From positions 1-59,884 of the forward strand of contig CAKZKR010000017.1 in NCBI GenBank assembly GCA_937124615.1: a stretch of 59,884 nt of DNA. The letters run 5' to 3'. Positions 37,101 through 45,432 of the stretch are shown piece after piece. A program made the position numbers and the translations under genes. Each line of letters begins with the position of its first letter. Within the stretch, counting starts at the first letter, position 1. The notes beneath the pieces are model-generated. The model was given only the letters and a program-made list of their open reading frames with translations, did no database searches and was not told where the DNA came from. Origin of the DNA: an uncultured bacterium. Lineage in GTDB: Bacteria > Hydrogenedentota > Hydrogenedentia > Hydrogenedentales > Hydrogenedentaceae.

Positions 37101-39066
37101 CCTGAACCTCACCCATTGTATAATTTTTAATAAGATTGCCGATATTATGACCTACTAAACCGCCAGTATAAAGAGTAGTTCCTCTTACATAATTGACACC
37201 TCCACATCTTATTATGCTACCCTGATTTTCACCTGCAATTGTCCCTACATAAGAATCTCCTACTATATAACTATTTTGAATTACTACATCAGTTATTGAT
37301 GCACTTTGTGCTGTAAAGCCAAAAATCCCTATATTAGATTCGTTTGCTCTGTTTATATACAGATTAGAGATGGTATGTCCAAATCCGAGCAATTTCCCCG
37401 CAAATGGATTGGATCCCGTTCCAATAGGCTGAAACCCTTTCCCTTCATTCCAGTTTCTTGTTTCATAGGCATCAATATTTCCTACAAGCCGATAAATACC
37501 GTACAAGGGGAATCTTGGTATATTTCCTATATTTTGCAAATCTATAACAGTTTCTATTTTCCCAACGACCCAAACAGCTCGTGTTACTTCAGATAAATTG
37601 GAGGAATCATCTGTTACTCTATAAACAATTTCATATGCACCGATGGTAGAATTATCAACATTGGAATTTATGGTTATTTCAACCTCTGTATCACATAAAT
37701 CTGATGTAGTTATGCCTGGGTCTTCAAAGGTTTCATCCAAAATCAAAACATATGGGTTATCTCCATTTAATGATAATTGAGGCGGGGTTGTATCCACAAT
37801 TCTTACTGTTCGTGTTTTTGTGGTAGTATGTGAGTTGCTATCCGTTACACTGTATGTAACTATATATGTGCCGGGAGTATTGATATCTATGTTATGGGTT
37901 ATTTGGATTTGGTTTGTTAAGTCTCCATCCGGTATATCATATGCTGTTGCCCCCGGCTCATTGTAAGGATAAGAGCATTCCACAATAAGTTCAGAGTCCC
38001 CCAAAATAACAAGTTTGGGATAGTATAAAAATCCTCTAAGGAAAGGATAAGAAGAACCCTCGATAATATCCCAGATATTTGTAAAATCCCACCCTGTAAA
38101 GGTTGCTTTTTGTTTCATTTGAGCAGTAGTTTTTCCCACTCCACCCGCAGAGGTGGTCTGTCCCGAAGTTTCTATATCCCAATAACTGGAGGTTACCAGA
38201 TTACTAGATGTACCATATCCAATAAGTCCGCCTACCATTAAGGGATTTTTTCCTATAACTCTCCCCATACTATAACAGTTTACTACTTTATCTGTTGGAA
38301 CTAAAAAACCAATTAAACCTCCTACACTTTCAGATCCCCTAACTGTTCCCATATTAAAACAATTTTCACAAGTAAGTGATTTATCATCTTCATACCCAAA
38401 CTTACCAATAATACCTCCAATTTCATTTCCATTCCCCTGAACAGTTCCTAAAAAGTAGCACTTGTTAATATTTCCCTCACAGAGTCCTATAATGCCTCCA
38501 ATTTTGGAGTTACCAAAAACATCTGCAAGACTATAACATTTGGAAATTACAGAACTAGAACTAATTGCACCCGCAATACCTCCGGTACCTTGATTTGAAG
38601 TCCCGTATATATATCCAGTGGTATAGCAATTTGTTATCTTTCCCAAACATATCCCGCAAATTCCTCCTAATGGACTCAAACCAACAATATAGCAATCCTC
38701 CAAACCTAAATCGTAAATTTCTCCTGTATTACCAATTTCACCGAATAGCCCTAAATAAGATGATGAAATTCTTTTTATGTAAAGATTATAGATTTTATAT
38801 CCATTCCCGTAAAATTTGCCATTAAATCCTTGTGTATAAGGACCAATAGGTTGAAAGCCCTCTCCGTCATCATCAGTCCATTCTCTTGTGACTGTGGCGT
38901 CAATATCGTTCGTTAATTCGTATTCCCCGGTTAACGGATATTCGGGAATTTTACCAATATTAGCGAGTTGGTAAATATTGCTTATCGGGATTCGTTCTGC
39001 GGACAAGTGTGTAAGTATAAACAGAATATTGATGATTAGTATCATAAAAATGCGATAATAACTCAT
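34195..39066 (-). CDS. Giant surface protein: three GLUG modules, eight Ig-like domains, duplicated dockerin/EF-hand-like tail
   Basis: The 1,623-residue protein has a signal peptide (FMILIINILFILTHLSA). GLUG modules of about 320 residues lie near 22-345, 503-820 and 938-1185. Each opens with a xxIxxLxxIGxxP strand and FQPIGxxxxxFxGxxxG, contains several G-G-L-x-G repeats, and ends in YWDxETSGQ and a GKTT turn. Ig-like domains of DUF5011 type follow the modules in groups of two, two and four, with DxxDGDLT and GxYxVxYxVxDSS. After a GEGTAEGEGEKPP linker, the tail has two EF-hand-like units (NQDGKINLGELLR and a second KINLGELLR). This is an adhesin-like design; the tail may be an attachment or sorting element. 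AAAGGAAA precedes the ATG. Confidence 0.85.
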   Translation of the reverse strand: MSYYRIFMILIINILFILTHLSAERIPISNIYQLANIGKIPEYPLTGEYELTNDIDATVTREWTDDDGEGFQPIGPYTQGFNGKFYGNGYKIYNLYIKRISSSYLGLFGEIGNTGEIYDLGLEDCYIVGLSPLGGICGICLGKITNCYTTGYIYGTSNQGTGGIAGAISSSSVISKCYSLADVFGNSKIGGIIGLCEGNINKCYFLGTVQGNGNEIGGIIGKFGYEDDKSLTCENCFNMGTVRGSESVGGLIGFLVPTDKVVNCYSMGRVIGKNPLMVGGLIGYGTSSNLVTSSYWDIETSGQTTSAGGVGKTTAQMKQKATFTGWDFTNIWDIIEGSSYPFLRGFLYYPKLVILGDSELIVECSYPYNEPGATAYDIPDGDLTNQIQITHNIDINTPGTYIVTYSVTDSNSHTTTKTRTVRIVDTTPPQLSLNGDNPYVLILDETFEDPGITTSDLCDTEVEITINSNVDNSTIGAYEIVYRVTDDSSNLSEVTRAVWVVGKIETVIDLQNIGNIPRFPLYGIYRLVGNIDAYETRNWNEGKGFQPIGTGSNPFAGKLLGFGHTISNLYINRANESNIGIFGFTAQSASITDVVIQNSYIVGDSYVGTIAGENQGSIIRCGGVNYVRGTTLYTGGLVGHNIGNLIKNYTMGEVQGNIFVGGISGYNGFIGTVIDCFSLANIQGYSYVGGLIGANYAEVRNSYSAGLVTGNSLIGGLIGESAEWAVITSCYWDIESSGQSNSRGGIGKTTAEMRKQETFEDWDFENTWNIVEDVTYPFLRTHQYAPILKLLGDKSITLECKSEYIEAGAVAYDFPDGDLTDFIEITTNLNTSVPGNYTVEYIVVDSSNNVTTETRYITVQDTISPEISLLGDNSVFIPLGAIYQDAGATATDSCDGELSPQIIFNNVNTAIPGKYTVVYEAVDGSNNSAQITRDVYVCLEISTIQEFQKIGTEYPRDGVYIITQDIDAEETRTWNNGKGFTPIGKFASPFIGIIFGNHHRIRNLYINQPGFNYISLFGRTGPSAEIRDLGIENASITGGNYYVAGLVAYNEGTIAGCYTTGTIQGGNTIGGLVAFNGEKNITNSYSTANVTGTGNVGGLIGYNARGNIRYCYSAGRVIGNNYVGGLIGYNNMGTVTSCYWDTETSGQSNSSGGIGKTTVEMKQQSTYVNWDFENIWFIIENEMYPIFRKFTYPPQITLIGESEITLECGSEYVELGATAYDIPDGDLTSYIQITGEVNTSKPGQYAVEYSVTDSSNATTTVIRAVRIVDTTLPTLIVYSEPLIILECQSDFVPPNAEANDSCDEEVQVEISGNVNTQSPGEYLLTYSATDSSQNTSSQVITVRVVDTTPPSLTLLGDNPLIVECNTLFIDPGIRAEDDCDGDLNSQVQVDSNVDISVLGEYSIQYTVSDLSNNTSRVMRTVQVVDRTPPVITVETPNPLTIYLHESFEPPQASAEDLCVGTVNVAVIFNNVNPEVIGNYQVIYRASDNQGNNSEYVLEVIVVESQDGEGTAEGEGEKPPHSADQNQDGKINLGELLRVIQFFNMQGYHCAVEGEISEDGYIPGYEGDKNCQPHASDYNPQDWKINLGELLRLIQFFNMNGYYPCEFSEDGYCPGTPPLPKGAL

Positions 39067-39251
39067 ATTTTTTCCTTTTATTTCTTTATTTATAGTTATT
39101 TTTCTAAGATATTCAATTTATTATTATATAATATTGTTTAAATTTTATCATATAATTTATATTAAAGAGGTAATTTCAATATTTTAATTTTTTTTATTCC
39201 GATAAATCAGGTATTTTTATGAGATTCTATTTATTTGCTGAAGATAAGTTT

Positions 39252-41438
39252 TTAGTTAAATTCGTAGAGTCCGGTAGTAGAAAGGGTTTTCTCAACTTCA
39301 TGAGGGGGTTGTTGTTTGTTGTTTCTGTATAGGATGGATAGCGGATATTGAGGGAAGAGATTAATAACATCGATACTCAAAGTGTTGTGTGTAGCGGTAA
39401 TATGCAGAACAGATTCACGGTATTTTAGATTTCTAATGGTAAATTTGTTTATATGAGAGGGCAAAAAGGGCGCTATTTCCAGTTTTTCAGGTTTGGGATT
39501 AATACCTATAAAACCATATACCAAAATGGAAGGCAATAAACTGCTTTCAAAAAATTCGCAGTCAATGCCGAGTCCTCCCGGTGTGCCACAGCCTTGTAAG
39601 GTCGTGCCATGTTTTCCATCTTCATAATATTTTCGATACCCGCCTGCTTCTCGGACTTCTTTTTCCCAGGCAACGATTTCTTTGAGCCGTTGCCATGCGT
39701 TATCGGGTCCTAAGTGATGTAATCTTGCCCAGAGGTCGTAGAAAGAGAAGCCTAAAACTGCTCCACCGTCTTGCACTTGTCCGCCCCAAGGAATTTTTTC
39801 TGGGTTTGTCCAACAAAAGGTATACCAGTCAATATTACGGAGTGTAGTAGCCCGGGGACCAAAGCGCCAGTAATAAATATCTTTACCTCTGGAGGTGTCT
39901 GATTCAAGGATTCGTTCTCCATCGAGCCATTTTAGAATATCTGTTGCCTGTTTATTAGAGGCTATTCCATACCAGATGCAATCAAGGTTTAGAAAAGTAA
40001 ATCCGTAATCATGTTTGTTTCTATTACGGTCGATGCATGCAATAAATCGTTTCTTTTCATTGTCCCAGAATAAGGATTGTGCTTTTTCACGAACTTTTTT
40101 TGCATGTTCCTGTAATTCGTTAGGGTCAAATGATAATGCAGAACGGGGTATATTCCATTCGGGATGTTCTAAAATAGACTTTTCAATTTCTGCCATGGCG
40201 AGTATTGAAGCATAGTATTGATTTGTAGAGTAGCAGTCATATCCACCGAAAGGCAATAGGTCCCAATAATTGTTCCCAATTCCATGGCCGATATTGTATT
40301 CTTTTTCTTTATTCGTAATTTTGAAACCGGGTAAGCCATCATGACCGACCCAGGGGTTTACAATACAGAAATATTTATCTCCACCCAATTCTTTTCGTTG
40401 GTAGAGTAGAGCTAATCGCATTTTATTGATGACTTGCCGTAGAAAATCAATATCTCCCGTCCAGTTGAAATAGTATTTACAAGAAAGGATGTAGATAGGG
40501 TTGTTAATCGTATGGCGGGTATCAAATAAAGAAAAGAAGGAATCAATTAAAAAAGAACCGGAAGACTTTCCGGGGGCTAAGCAAATGCGGATTTGGTCAA
40601 TAGTTCCATTCCAGTTCGGATGTTTATATACAGGAATGTGAGAATGAGCCCATCCCGTTGGAGCAAGTGCTGTATTCTGGTAATAAAAATAGAACCTTCT
40701 TTTAGGAGAAAATTCCTTATCCTCAATCCTTTTCCATTCTATGTAGGGAAGAAGATGATTGTTTGTCTGTATGTCTTTTTTCCATCGCAACTGGAAAAAT
40801 GGAATATCTTCTGCGGACAGATTTAAATTAGGAGTCGAGGTGATTGTTGGGGAACCCTCTCCAATGACCTCTAACTTCCATTGATTTTCTACTATTCCAT
40901 GAGAAACTAAATTTTGCAATTCCCATTGTTTTATAGCATTTTCACCACAGTGGGAATCGTCTTTCTTATGGCGTAAGTTTTCTCCAACCCAACCCGGGAC
41001 ATGCTCTAAAGGTTGAAAATGCCAACCGATACCTTTGTCTTTCTGTCCCATGGTTTGGGTCCATAGGGGAAAGGGCCAGCCAGCATCATGTGCCTGCGAA
41101 AAGTGCTGGTGTGTTTCTATATATCCCTCATCGTCTATACAAATAGATAAAAGGTCTTCACGGTGAACTTCTTGTATTGTTTTTTTCCGGTAAGATTCTA
41201 TGAAATCATTTACCCAGGTGTCCGCACAGAGTAGATATTCTTTGTTGAATAGGGTAGGTCCGTTTCCGGGTCTTTTAGCAAGATGGTACCAGAGGAATTC
41301 TGTTATTACGGTTCCTACTTCATTATCATCTGAAATTTCAAAGCGGGTAAAGTTTTCCGGTAAGATATAATCTTCGGAGATAGAATTTAATGAAAATAAT
41401 AAACAGATTATTGTGGGTAGAATCCATTGGTTTTTCAT
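39252..41438 (-). CDS. Secreted six-hairpin glycosidase-like protein
   Basis: In the 728-residue protein a signal peptide (WILPTIICLLFSLNSIS) is followed by a beta-rich N-terminal domain (to about 300). Next comes a helical region with the alternating Trp/Tyr-rich motifs of an alpha/alpha six-barrel (SCKYYFNWTGDIDFL, GGYDCYSTNQYYASILAMAE). A C-terminal beta-domain resembles those of glycosidase families built on this fold (KPEKLEIAPFLPSHI). It probably acts on a glycan outside the cytoplasm. The exact GH family and the catalytic acids are not assigned. AAAGGAAA precedes the ATG. It is divergent from the pseudo-UGDH operon. Confidence 0.7.
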   Translation of the reverse strand: MKNQWILPTIICLLFSLNSISEDYILPENFTRFEISDDNEVGTVITEFLWYHLAKRPGNGPTLFNKEYLLCADTWVNDFIESYRKKTIQEVHREDLLSICIDDEGYIETHQHFSQAHDAGWPFPLWTQTMGQKDKGIGWHFQPLEHVPGWVGENLRHKKDDSHCGENAIKQWELQNLVSHGIVENQWKLEVIGEGSPTITSTPNLNLSAEDIPFFQLRWKKDIQTNNHLLPYIEWKRIEDKEFSPKRRFYFYYQNTALAPTGWAHSHIPVYKHPNWNGTIDQIRICLAPGKSSGSFLIDSFFSLFDTRHTINNPIYILSCKYYFNWTGDIDFLRQVINKMRLALLYQRKELGGDKYFCIVNPWVGHDGLPGFKITNKEKEYNIGHGIGNNYWDLLPFGGYDCYSTNQYYASILAMAEIEKSILEHPEWNIPRSALSFDPNELQEHAKKVREKAQSLFWDNEKKRFIACIDRNRNKHDYGFTFLNLDCIWYGIASNKQATDILKWLDGERILESDTSRGKDIYYWRFGPRATTLRNIDWYTFCWTNPEKIPWGGQVQDGGAVLGFSFYDLWARLHHLGPDNAWQRLKEIVAWEKEVREAGGYRKYYEDGKHGTTLQGCGTPGGLGIDCEFFESSLLPSILVYGFIGINPKPEKLEIAPFLPSHINKFTIRNLKYRESVLHITATHNTLSIDVINLFPQYPLSILYRNNKQQPPHEVEKTLSTTGLYEFN

Positions 41439-41592
41439 GGTTATAAATTTCCTTTTGAGTTAGGTTGATTTGTAAGGAAATATGAATATTTGATAGATTT
41501 TTGGTTAGCATTGGATGATGTATTATATATACTCGGATAAGTTTATTTTTATTTGAATTACGATAACAAAATGGATGTAGGATAATAAAATT

Positions 41593-42906
41593 ATGAAAAT
41601 GACTGTTATTGGAACAGGGTACCAGGGCCTGGTGGTGGGTACCTGTTTTGCAGAAAGTGGGCATGTTGTAACCTGTGTAGATTGGGATAAAGAAAGAATT
41701 GCTCAATTAAGGAAAGGTGAGATTCCTATCTATGAACCGGGATTGAGTGAACTGGTTTCCCGTAATATCGAGGAGGAACGTCTTTTTTTTACAGACTCTC
41801 TGGAAGAGGCTATTCAGAATTGTCTACTTATATTTTTATGTTTGGATCCTGTGCTTTCGTATTCATCGATTGATGATATTGTTAGACCCGTTCTGGATGT
41901 TGTAAAAGTTATAGGACGGGTGATGACAGGATATAGAATTCTTGTGAATAAAATGACATTACCTCCAGGGACAGCCGATAGGATTAAGGAAATATTAAAG
42001 GAAAATACAACTCATCCATTTGATATAGTAGTTAATCCTGATTTTTTGAAACAGGGTACCGCCGTTGATGATTTTCTTCGTCCTGACCGTGTCGTTATAG
42101 GATGTGAAGATGTTCGCGTTCAAGAGATAATGAAGGAGATATATAGTCCTTTTCTACGGACAGGAAAACCTTTGTTGTTGATGAGTTTGCGTAGTGCGGA
42201 ATTAAGTAAATATGCGACAGCAATTATGTTAGCTGGACGTATATCGATTATAAATCAGATAGCAGATTTATGTGCAGTTTGGGGTGCCAACATTAGTGAG
42301 GTGCGAGAAGCAGTTGGAACAGATAGTCGTATTGGACAGACTTTTCTATTTCCCGGTATAGGATATGGTGGAATATGGTTACCCCGGGATTTGGATTTGT
42401 GTGTGCTTTTTGCAAAAGAGAAGGGCCTATCTGGCTATCTTTTCGATGCGATCCAGAAGGTCAATAAAGAACGATGTGAGAAGTTTTTATTAACCGTTTT
42501 AGAGCATTATAAAAATAGTGTCGAAGATAAAATTCTTACAATATGGGGTGCTTCTTTTAAGGCAAGAACAGATGATATTCGTGAAGCCCCTTCTATTTTT
42601 ATCATAGAGCAATTGTTAAAGAGAAAAGCAAAATTAAGGGTTTTTGACCCCCTGGCAGGACCAAAGTTAAAAGAAAAATTTGGAAATCAGATTGAAGTTG
42701 CTTCAAAACAATATCCCCCTTTGGAAGGGAGCGAAGGGCTTTTGGTTCTTACGGAATGGAACGAATTTCGTCGTCCTGACTATGAACGCATGGCTCAATT
42801 AATGAAAGAGAAAGTGATATTTGACGGGCGGAATCTTTACACACCGAAGACAATGGCCTCTTATGGTTTCCGCTATTATAGTATTGGTAGACCAATAGTA
42901 GGATAG
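41593..42906 (+). CDS. UDP-glucose/GDP-mannose dehydrogenase-like protein lacking the catalytic residues
   Basis: The 437-residue length, order and fold motifs are those of a UGDH: VIGTGYQGLVVGTCFAESGH, PIYEPGL, TLPPGT, NPDFLKQG, SAELSKY, FPGIGYGG and NxxTPKTM. The residues that oxidise the sugar have changed. The catalytic Cys of GYGGxCxPKD is Trp262 (GYGGIWLPRD). The two Glu of NPEFLRE are Asp150 and Gln154. The Asn four after the conserved Lys206 is Ala210. The Lys before the conserved Asp is Arg265. The NAD fold is intact. It is probably a binding or regulatory pseudoenzyme, or it catalyses a different one-step oxidation. It heads an operon with a hot-dog protein, eight bases on, and an acyl-CoA synthetase. 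Confidence 0.82.
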   Translation: MKMTVIGTGYQGLVVGTCFAESGHVVTCVDWDKERIAQLRKGEIPIYEPGLSELVSRNIEEERLFFTDSLEEAIQNCLLIFLCLDPVLSYSSIDDIVRPVLDVVKVIGRVMTGYRILVNKMTLPPGTADRIKEILKENTTHPFDIVVNPDFLKQGTAVDDFLRPDRVVIGCEDVRVQEIMKEIYSPFLRTGKPLLLMSLRSAELSKYATAIMLAGRISIINQIADLCAVWGANISEVREAVGTDSRIGQTFLFPGIGYGGIWLPRDLDLCVLFAKEKGLSGYLFDAIQKVNKERCEKFLLTVLEHYKNSVEDKILTIWGASFKARTDDIREAPSIFIIEQLLKRKAKLRVFDPLAGPKLKEKFGNQIEVASKQYPPLEGSEGLLVLTEWNEFRRPDYERMAQLMKEKVIFDGRNLYTPKTMASYGFRYYSIGRPIVG

Positions 42907-42913
42907 ATAAAAC

Positions 42914-43798
42914 ATGACAAATAAACTGAATTCTTTGTTTGTGGGAAGAAAAAGTAGAACCTTAACGGTTGAAATTTCTCCCCGTGAAGCAATGCAATAT
43001 TCCGCTGGAATATATGAAACACATTCTGTTTTTTACGATGACCGTGCTTATCCTTTATTAGTTCATCCTATGTATGCGGTAGCATTAACATGGAAAATCT
43101 CATCTCATTTTGAAGAGTATTGGGAGACAGCAGGTTTCCCCCTGGATGTATTAGAACGACAGGTGCATTACCTTGAAGAACTTCATTGGTATCAACCTCT
43201 CTATGCTGGAGCGACTTTGAAGATACAGGGGGAGGTAAAAGCCATAATTCCGCATCTGTCAGGTACTTTGTTCTGGATAGACTATACAGCAGTAAATGAA
43301 AAAGAGGAAACGGTTTTTATTGAAGGATTGGGTACTCTTTTAAGGGATATTTCCTGTGAAGATGAAGGAAAGGGGAAAGAATTATTTTTTAGGGATATGA
43401 AGATTAACAAAAGCGATGAGATAGTTCAATGGGAAGAGAATATCTGCGTTCAACCTATGGACCCTATTATTTATGATGCTTGTAGTGATATTCATTTTCC
43501 TATACATACATCATGGGCTTTTTCTCAGAAAGTTGGACTACCCGCACCTGTATATCAAGGAACAGCTACCTTGTCTCAAGCAGTTCGTAGGATATTTGAA
43601 CATGGTTATGCTCCTCCTCAAAGAAGGATTAAATATTTATATGCCCGTTTTTCGTCTTATGTTTACGGAGGAGATACATTAACGGTGAGGATTTGTAAAA
43701 ATGAAAGTGATATAAATAGTAATAAATTGTATTTTGATGTAAGGACACCAAGAAATGATTATGCTATAAAAAATGGCATCGTTATCTTTGAAGGGTAG
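42914..43798 (+). CDS. Double hot-dog MaoC-like protein, copy 2
   Basis: The 294-residue protein begins with a FAS1-dehydratase-like N-terminal domain (EISPREAMQYSAGIYETH, then PLLVHPMYAVAL). A second hot-dog follows with IIYDACSDIHFPIHTSW near residues 188-204 and GLPAPVYQG. The Asp and His of the hydratase-2 motif remain (SD and IH). It most likely hydrates an enoyl thioester or dehydrates a hydroxyacyl thioester. It lies between the pseudo-UGDH and an acyl-CoA synthetase. Its N-terminal domain is better conserved than in the protein at 25786-26661. Confidence 0.75.
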   Translation: MTNKLNSLFVGRKSRTLTVEISPREAMQYSAGIYETHSVFYDDRAYPLLVHPMYAVALTWKISSHFEEYWETAGFPLDVLERQVHYLEELHWYQPLYAGATLKIQGEVKAIIPHLSGTLFWIDYTAVNEKEETVFIEGLGTLLRDISCEDEGKGKELFFRDMKINKSDEIVQWEENICVQPMDPIIYDACSDIHFPIHTSWAFSQKVGLPAPVYQGTATLSQAVRRIFEHGYAPPQRRIKYLYARFSSYVYGGDTLTVRICKNESDINSNKLYFDVRTPRNDYAIKNGIVIFEG

Positions 43799-43842
43799 GT
43801 AGTACGAAATAAAATAAACAATTTATAGGAGGATGAATTTAA

Positions 43843-45426
43843 ATGAAAAGTGAAGAAAGAAAATTGTTATGGCATAGTGTTGACTATTGGGCAGAAGTGA
43901 AACCTGAAAGTGAAGCGGTTGTATTTGGCGATGTTCGTCTTACATGGAAACAGGTGAAGGAAAAAGTAGATTTATTAGCAGAGGCATTTGTTGGAATAGG
44001 TGTTGAGAAAGGGGATCGTGTTGCTTTGTTATCTATGGCCTGTCCCGAGTTTATAACTTCTTATATGGCCGCATCTAAAGTGGGAGCCATATGGCAAGGA
44101 ATATCTCCGAAGTTTTCGAGGGATGAGATCTATTATTTTCTTTCTGACTCTCAGCCGAAAGTGCTTTTGGCATTAGACCACTATATGAATATTGATTTAC
44201 TTGAAATGATACTTGAGTTTAAGGAAAAATTTCCGTTTTTGCACGAGGTTGTAATCATAGGAGACCCAAGAGGGAGTGGACTTGTTGAATTGAATGAATT
44301 TTTATACCGTAGAACGGATAATTCAAAAAAAGTATTAGATAAAAGAATTTCAGAAGTTAATGAGAATGACGAAGTTTTATTGATGTACACCTCGGGTTCT
44401 ACGGGTAAGCCTAAGGGAGTATTACATACGCATCGTGCGGTTATGTGTAGTGCAATGGTTGAAAGCAAATATATGTTTTGGGACTCAGATAGTCGGATAC
44501 TATTGCATTTCCCGATAAATCATGTTGCGGCAGATGTGGAAATGGGTTATACGGCTATATATAGTGGTGCTACTATTGTTCTTATGGACCGTTTTTTACC
44601 GGAGGGCTCTTTAATAGAAATAGAGAAAGAAAAGATTACTCATTTGGGGCAAGTCCCAGCCATGTATCTCATGCAGATGAGTACATCGAAGTTTCGCTCT
44701 ATGGATTGGAGTTCAATGAAGGTTTTGGTATGGGGAGCCTATGCGGCGAGCGAACGAATGGTAAAGGTTTTATCTGATTTGTCTAAGAAATATAATTTTT
44801 TGCTATTGACAGGCTATGGCTCAACGGAAGTTTGTGGTTTTACTACTTTTGCAACACCTGATGACCCTGTTGATCTTTTGTTCAGTTCAACAGGAAGAAT
44901 TGTACCCCCGTATGAGGTGAAAATTGTTGATGAGGAACGAAAAGAGGTCCCTCTGGGTAAAATTGGGGAGATTGCATTTCGTGGACCCGTTGTGATGAAA
45001 GAATACTTGAATAATCCAATTGCTACTTCACTGGTTAAGGATAATAATGGGTGGTTATACACATCGGATTTGGGTTGGGTTAATGAACAGGGATATTTAT
45101 TTGTGTGTGGCCGAAAATCAGAAATGTATAAAACAGGTGGAGAAAATGTTTTTCCAAAAGAGATAGAGGATGTGCTGGATATGCATCCTTCTGTATTGAT
45201 GTCTGCAGTAATTGGTGTCCCTGACAGTTTATATGGAGAGGTTGGGCATGCATTTATTGTACCAAAGCCTGGAACCACTATTAATGAAGGTGATTTACGG
45301 GAATATTGCAAACGCCATTTGTCCGGTTTTAAGATTCCAAGACGGTTTGACATTCGCCCTGTTTTGCCCATGTTGGCAACGGGTAAGATTGATAAAATGA
45401 CACTTAGACAATGGATTGCTTCCTAG
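43843..45426 (+). CDS. AMP-forming acyl-CoA synthetase
   Basis: The 527-residue ANL-superfamily enzyme activates a carboxylic acid as the acyl-adenylate and passes it to CoA. Blocks in order: the phosphate loop YTSGSTGKPKGVLHTH near residue 181, GYGSTEV near 325, YTSDLGW near 406, the hinge GRKSEMYKTGGENVFPKEIE near 422, and the catalytic lysine in GKIDKMTLRQW near the end. The acid is not predicted. AGGAGG precedes the ATG. It is the last gene of the three-gene operon and converges on the next gene, stop codons six bases apart, with no terminator between them. Confidence 0.92.
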   Translation: MKSEERKLLWHSVDYWAEVKPESEAVVFGDVRLTWKQVKEKVDLLAEAFVGIGVEKGDRVALLSMACPEFITSYMAASKVGAIWQGISPKFSRDEIYYFLSDSQPKVLLALDHYMNIDLLEMILEFKEKFPFLHEVVIIGDPRGSGLVELNEFLYRRTDNSKKVLDKRISEVNENDEVLLMYTSGSTGKPKGVLHTHRAVMCSAMVESKYMFWDSDSRILLHFPINHVAADVEMGYTAIYSGATIVLMDRFLPEGSLIEIEKEKITHLGQVPAMYLMQMSTSKFRSMDWSSMKVLVWGAYAASERMVKVLSDLSKKYNFLLLTGYGSTEVCGFTTFATPDDPVDLLFSSTGRIVPPYEVKIVDEERKEVPLGKIGEIAFRGPVVMKEYLNNPIATSLVKDNNGWLYTSDLGWVNEQGYLFVCGRKSEMYKTGGENVFPKEIEDVLDMHPSVLMSAVIGVPDSLYGEVGHAFIVPKPGTTINEGDLREYCKRHLSGFKIPRRFDIRPVLPMLATGKIDKMTLRQWIAS

Positions 45427-45432
45427 TAATAT

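Noticed and set aside
45427-45432. Terminator between the convergent acyl-CoA synthetase and Agl23-type genes
   Set aside because: Only six bases separate the stop codons and no hairpin is present.
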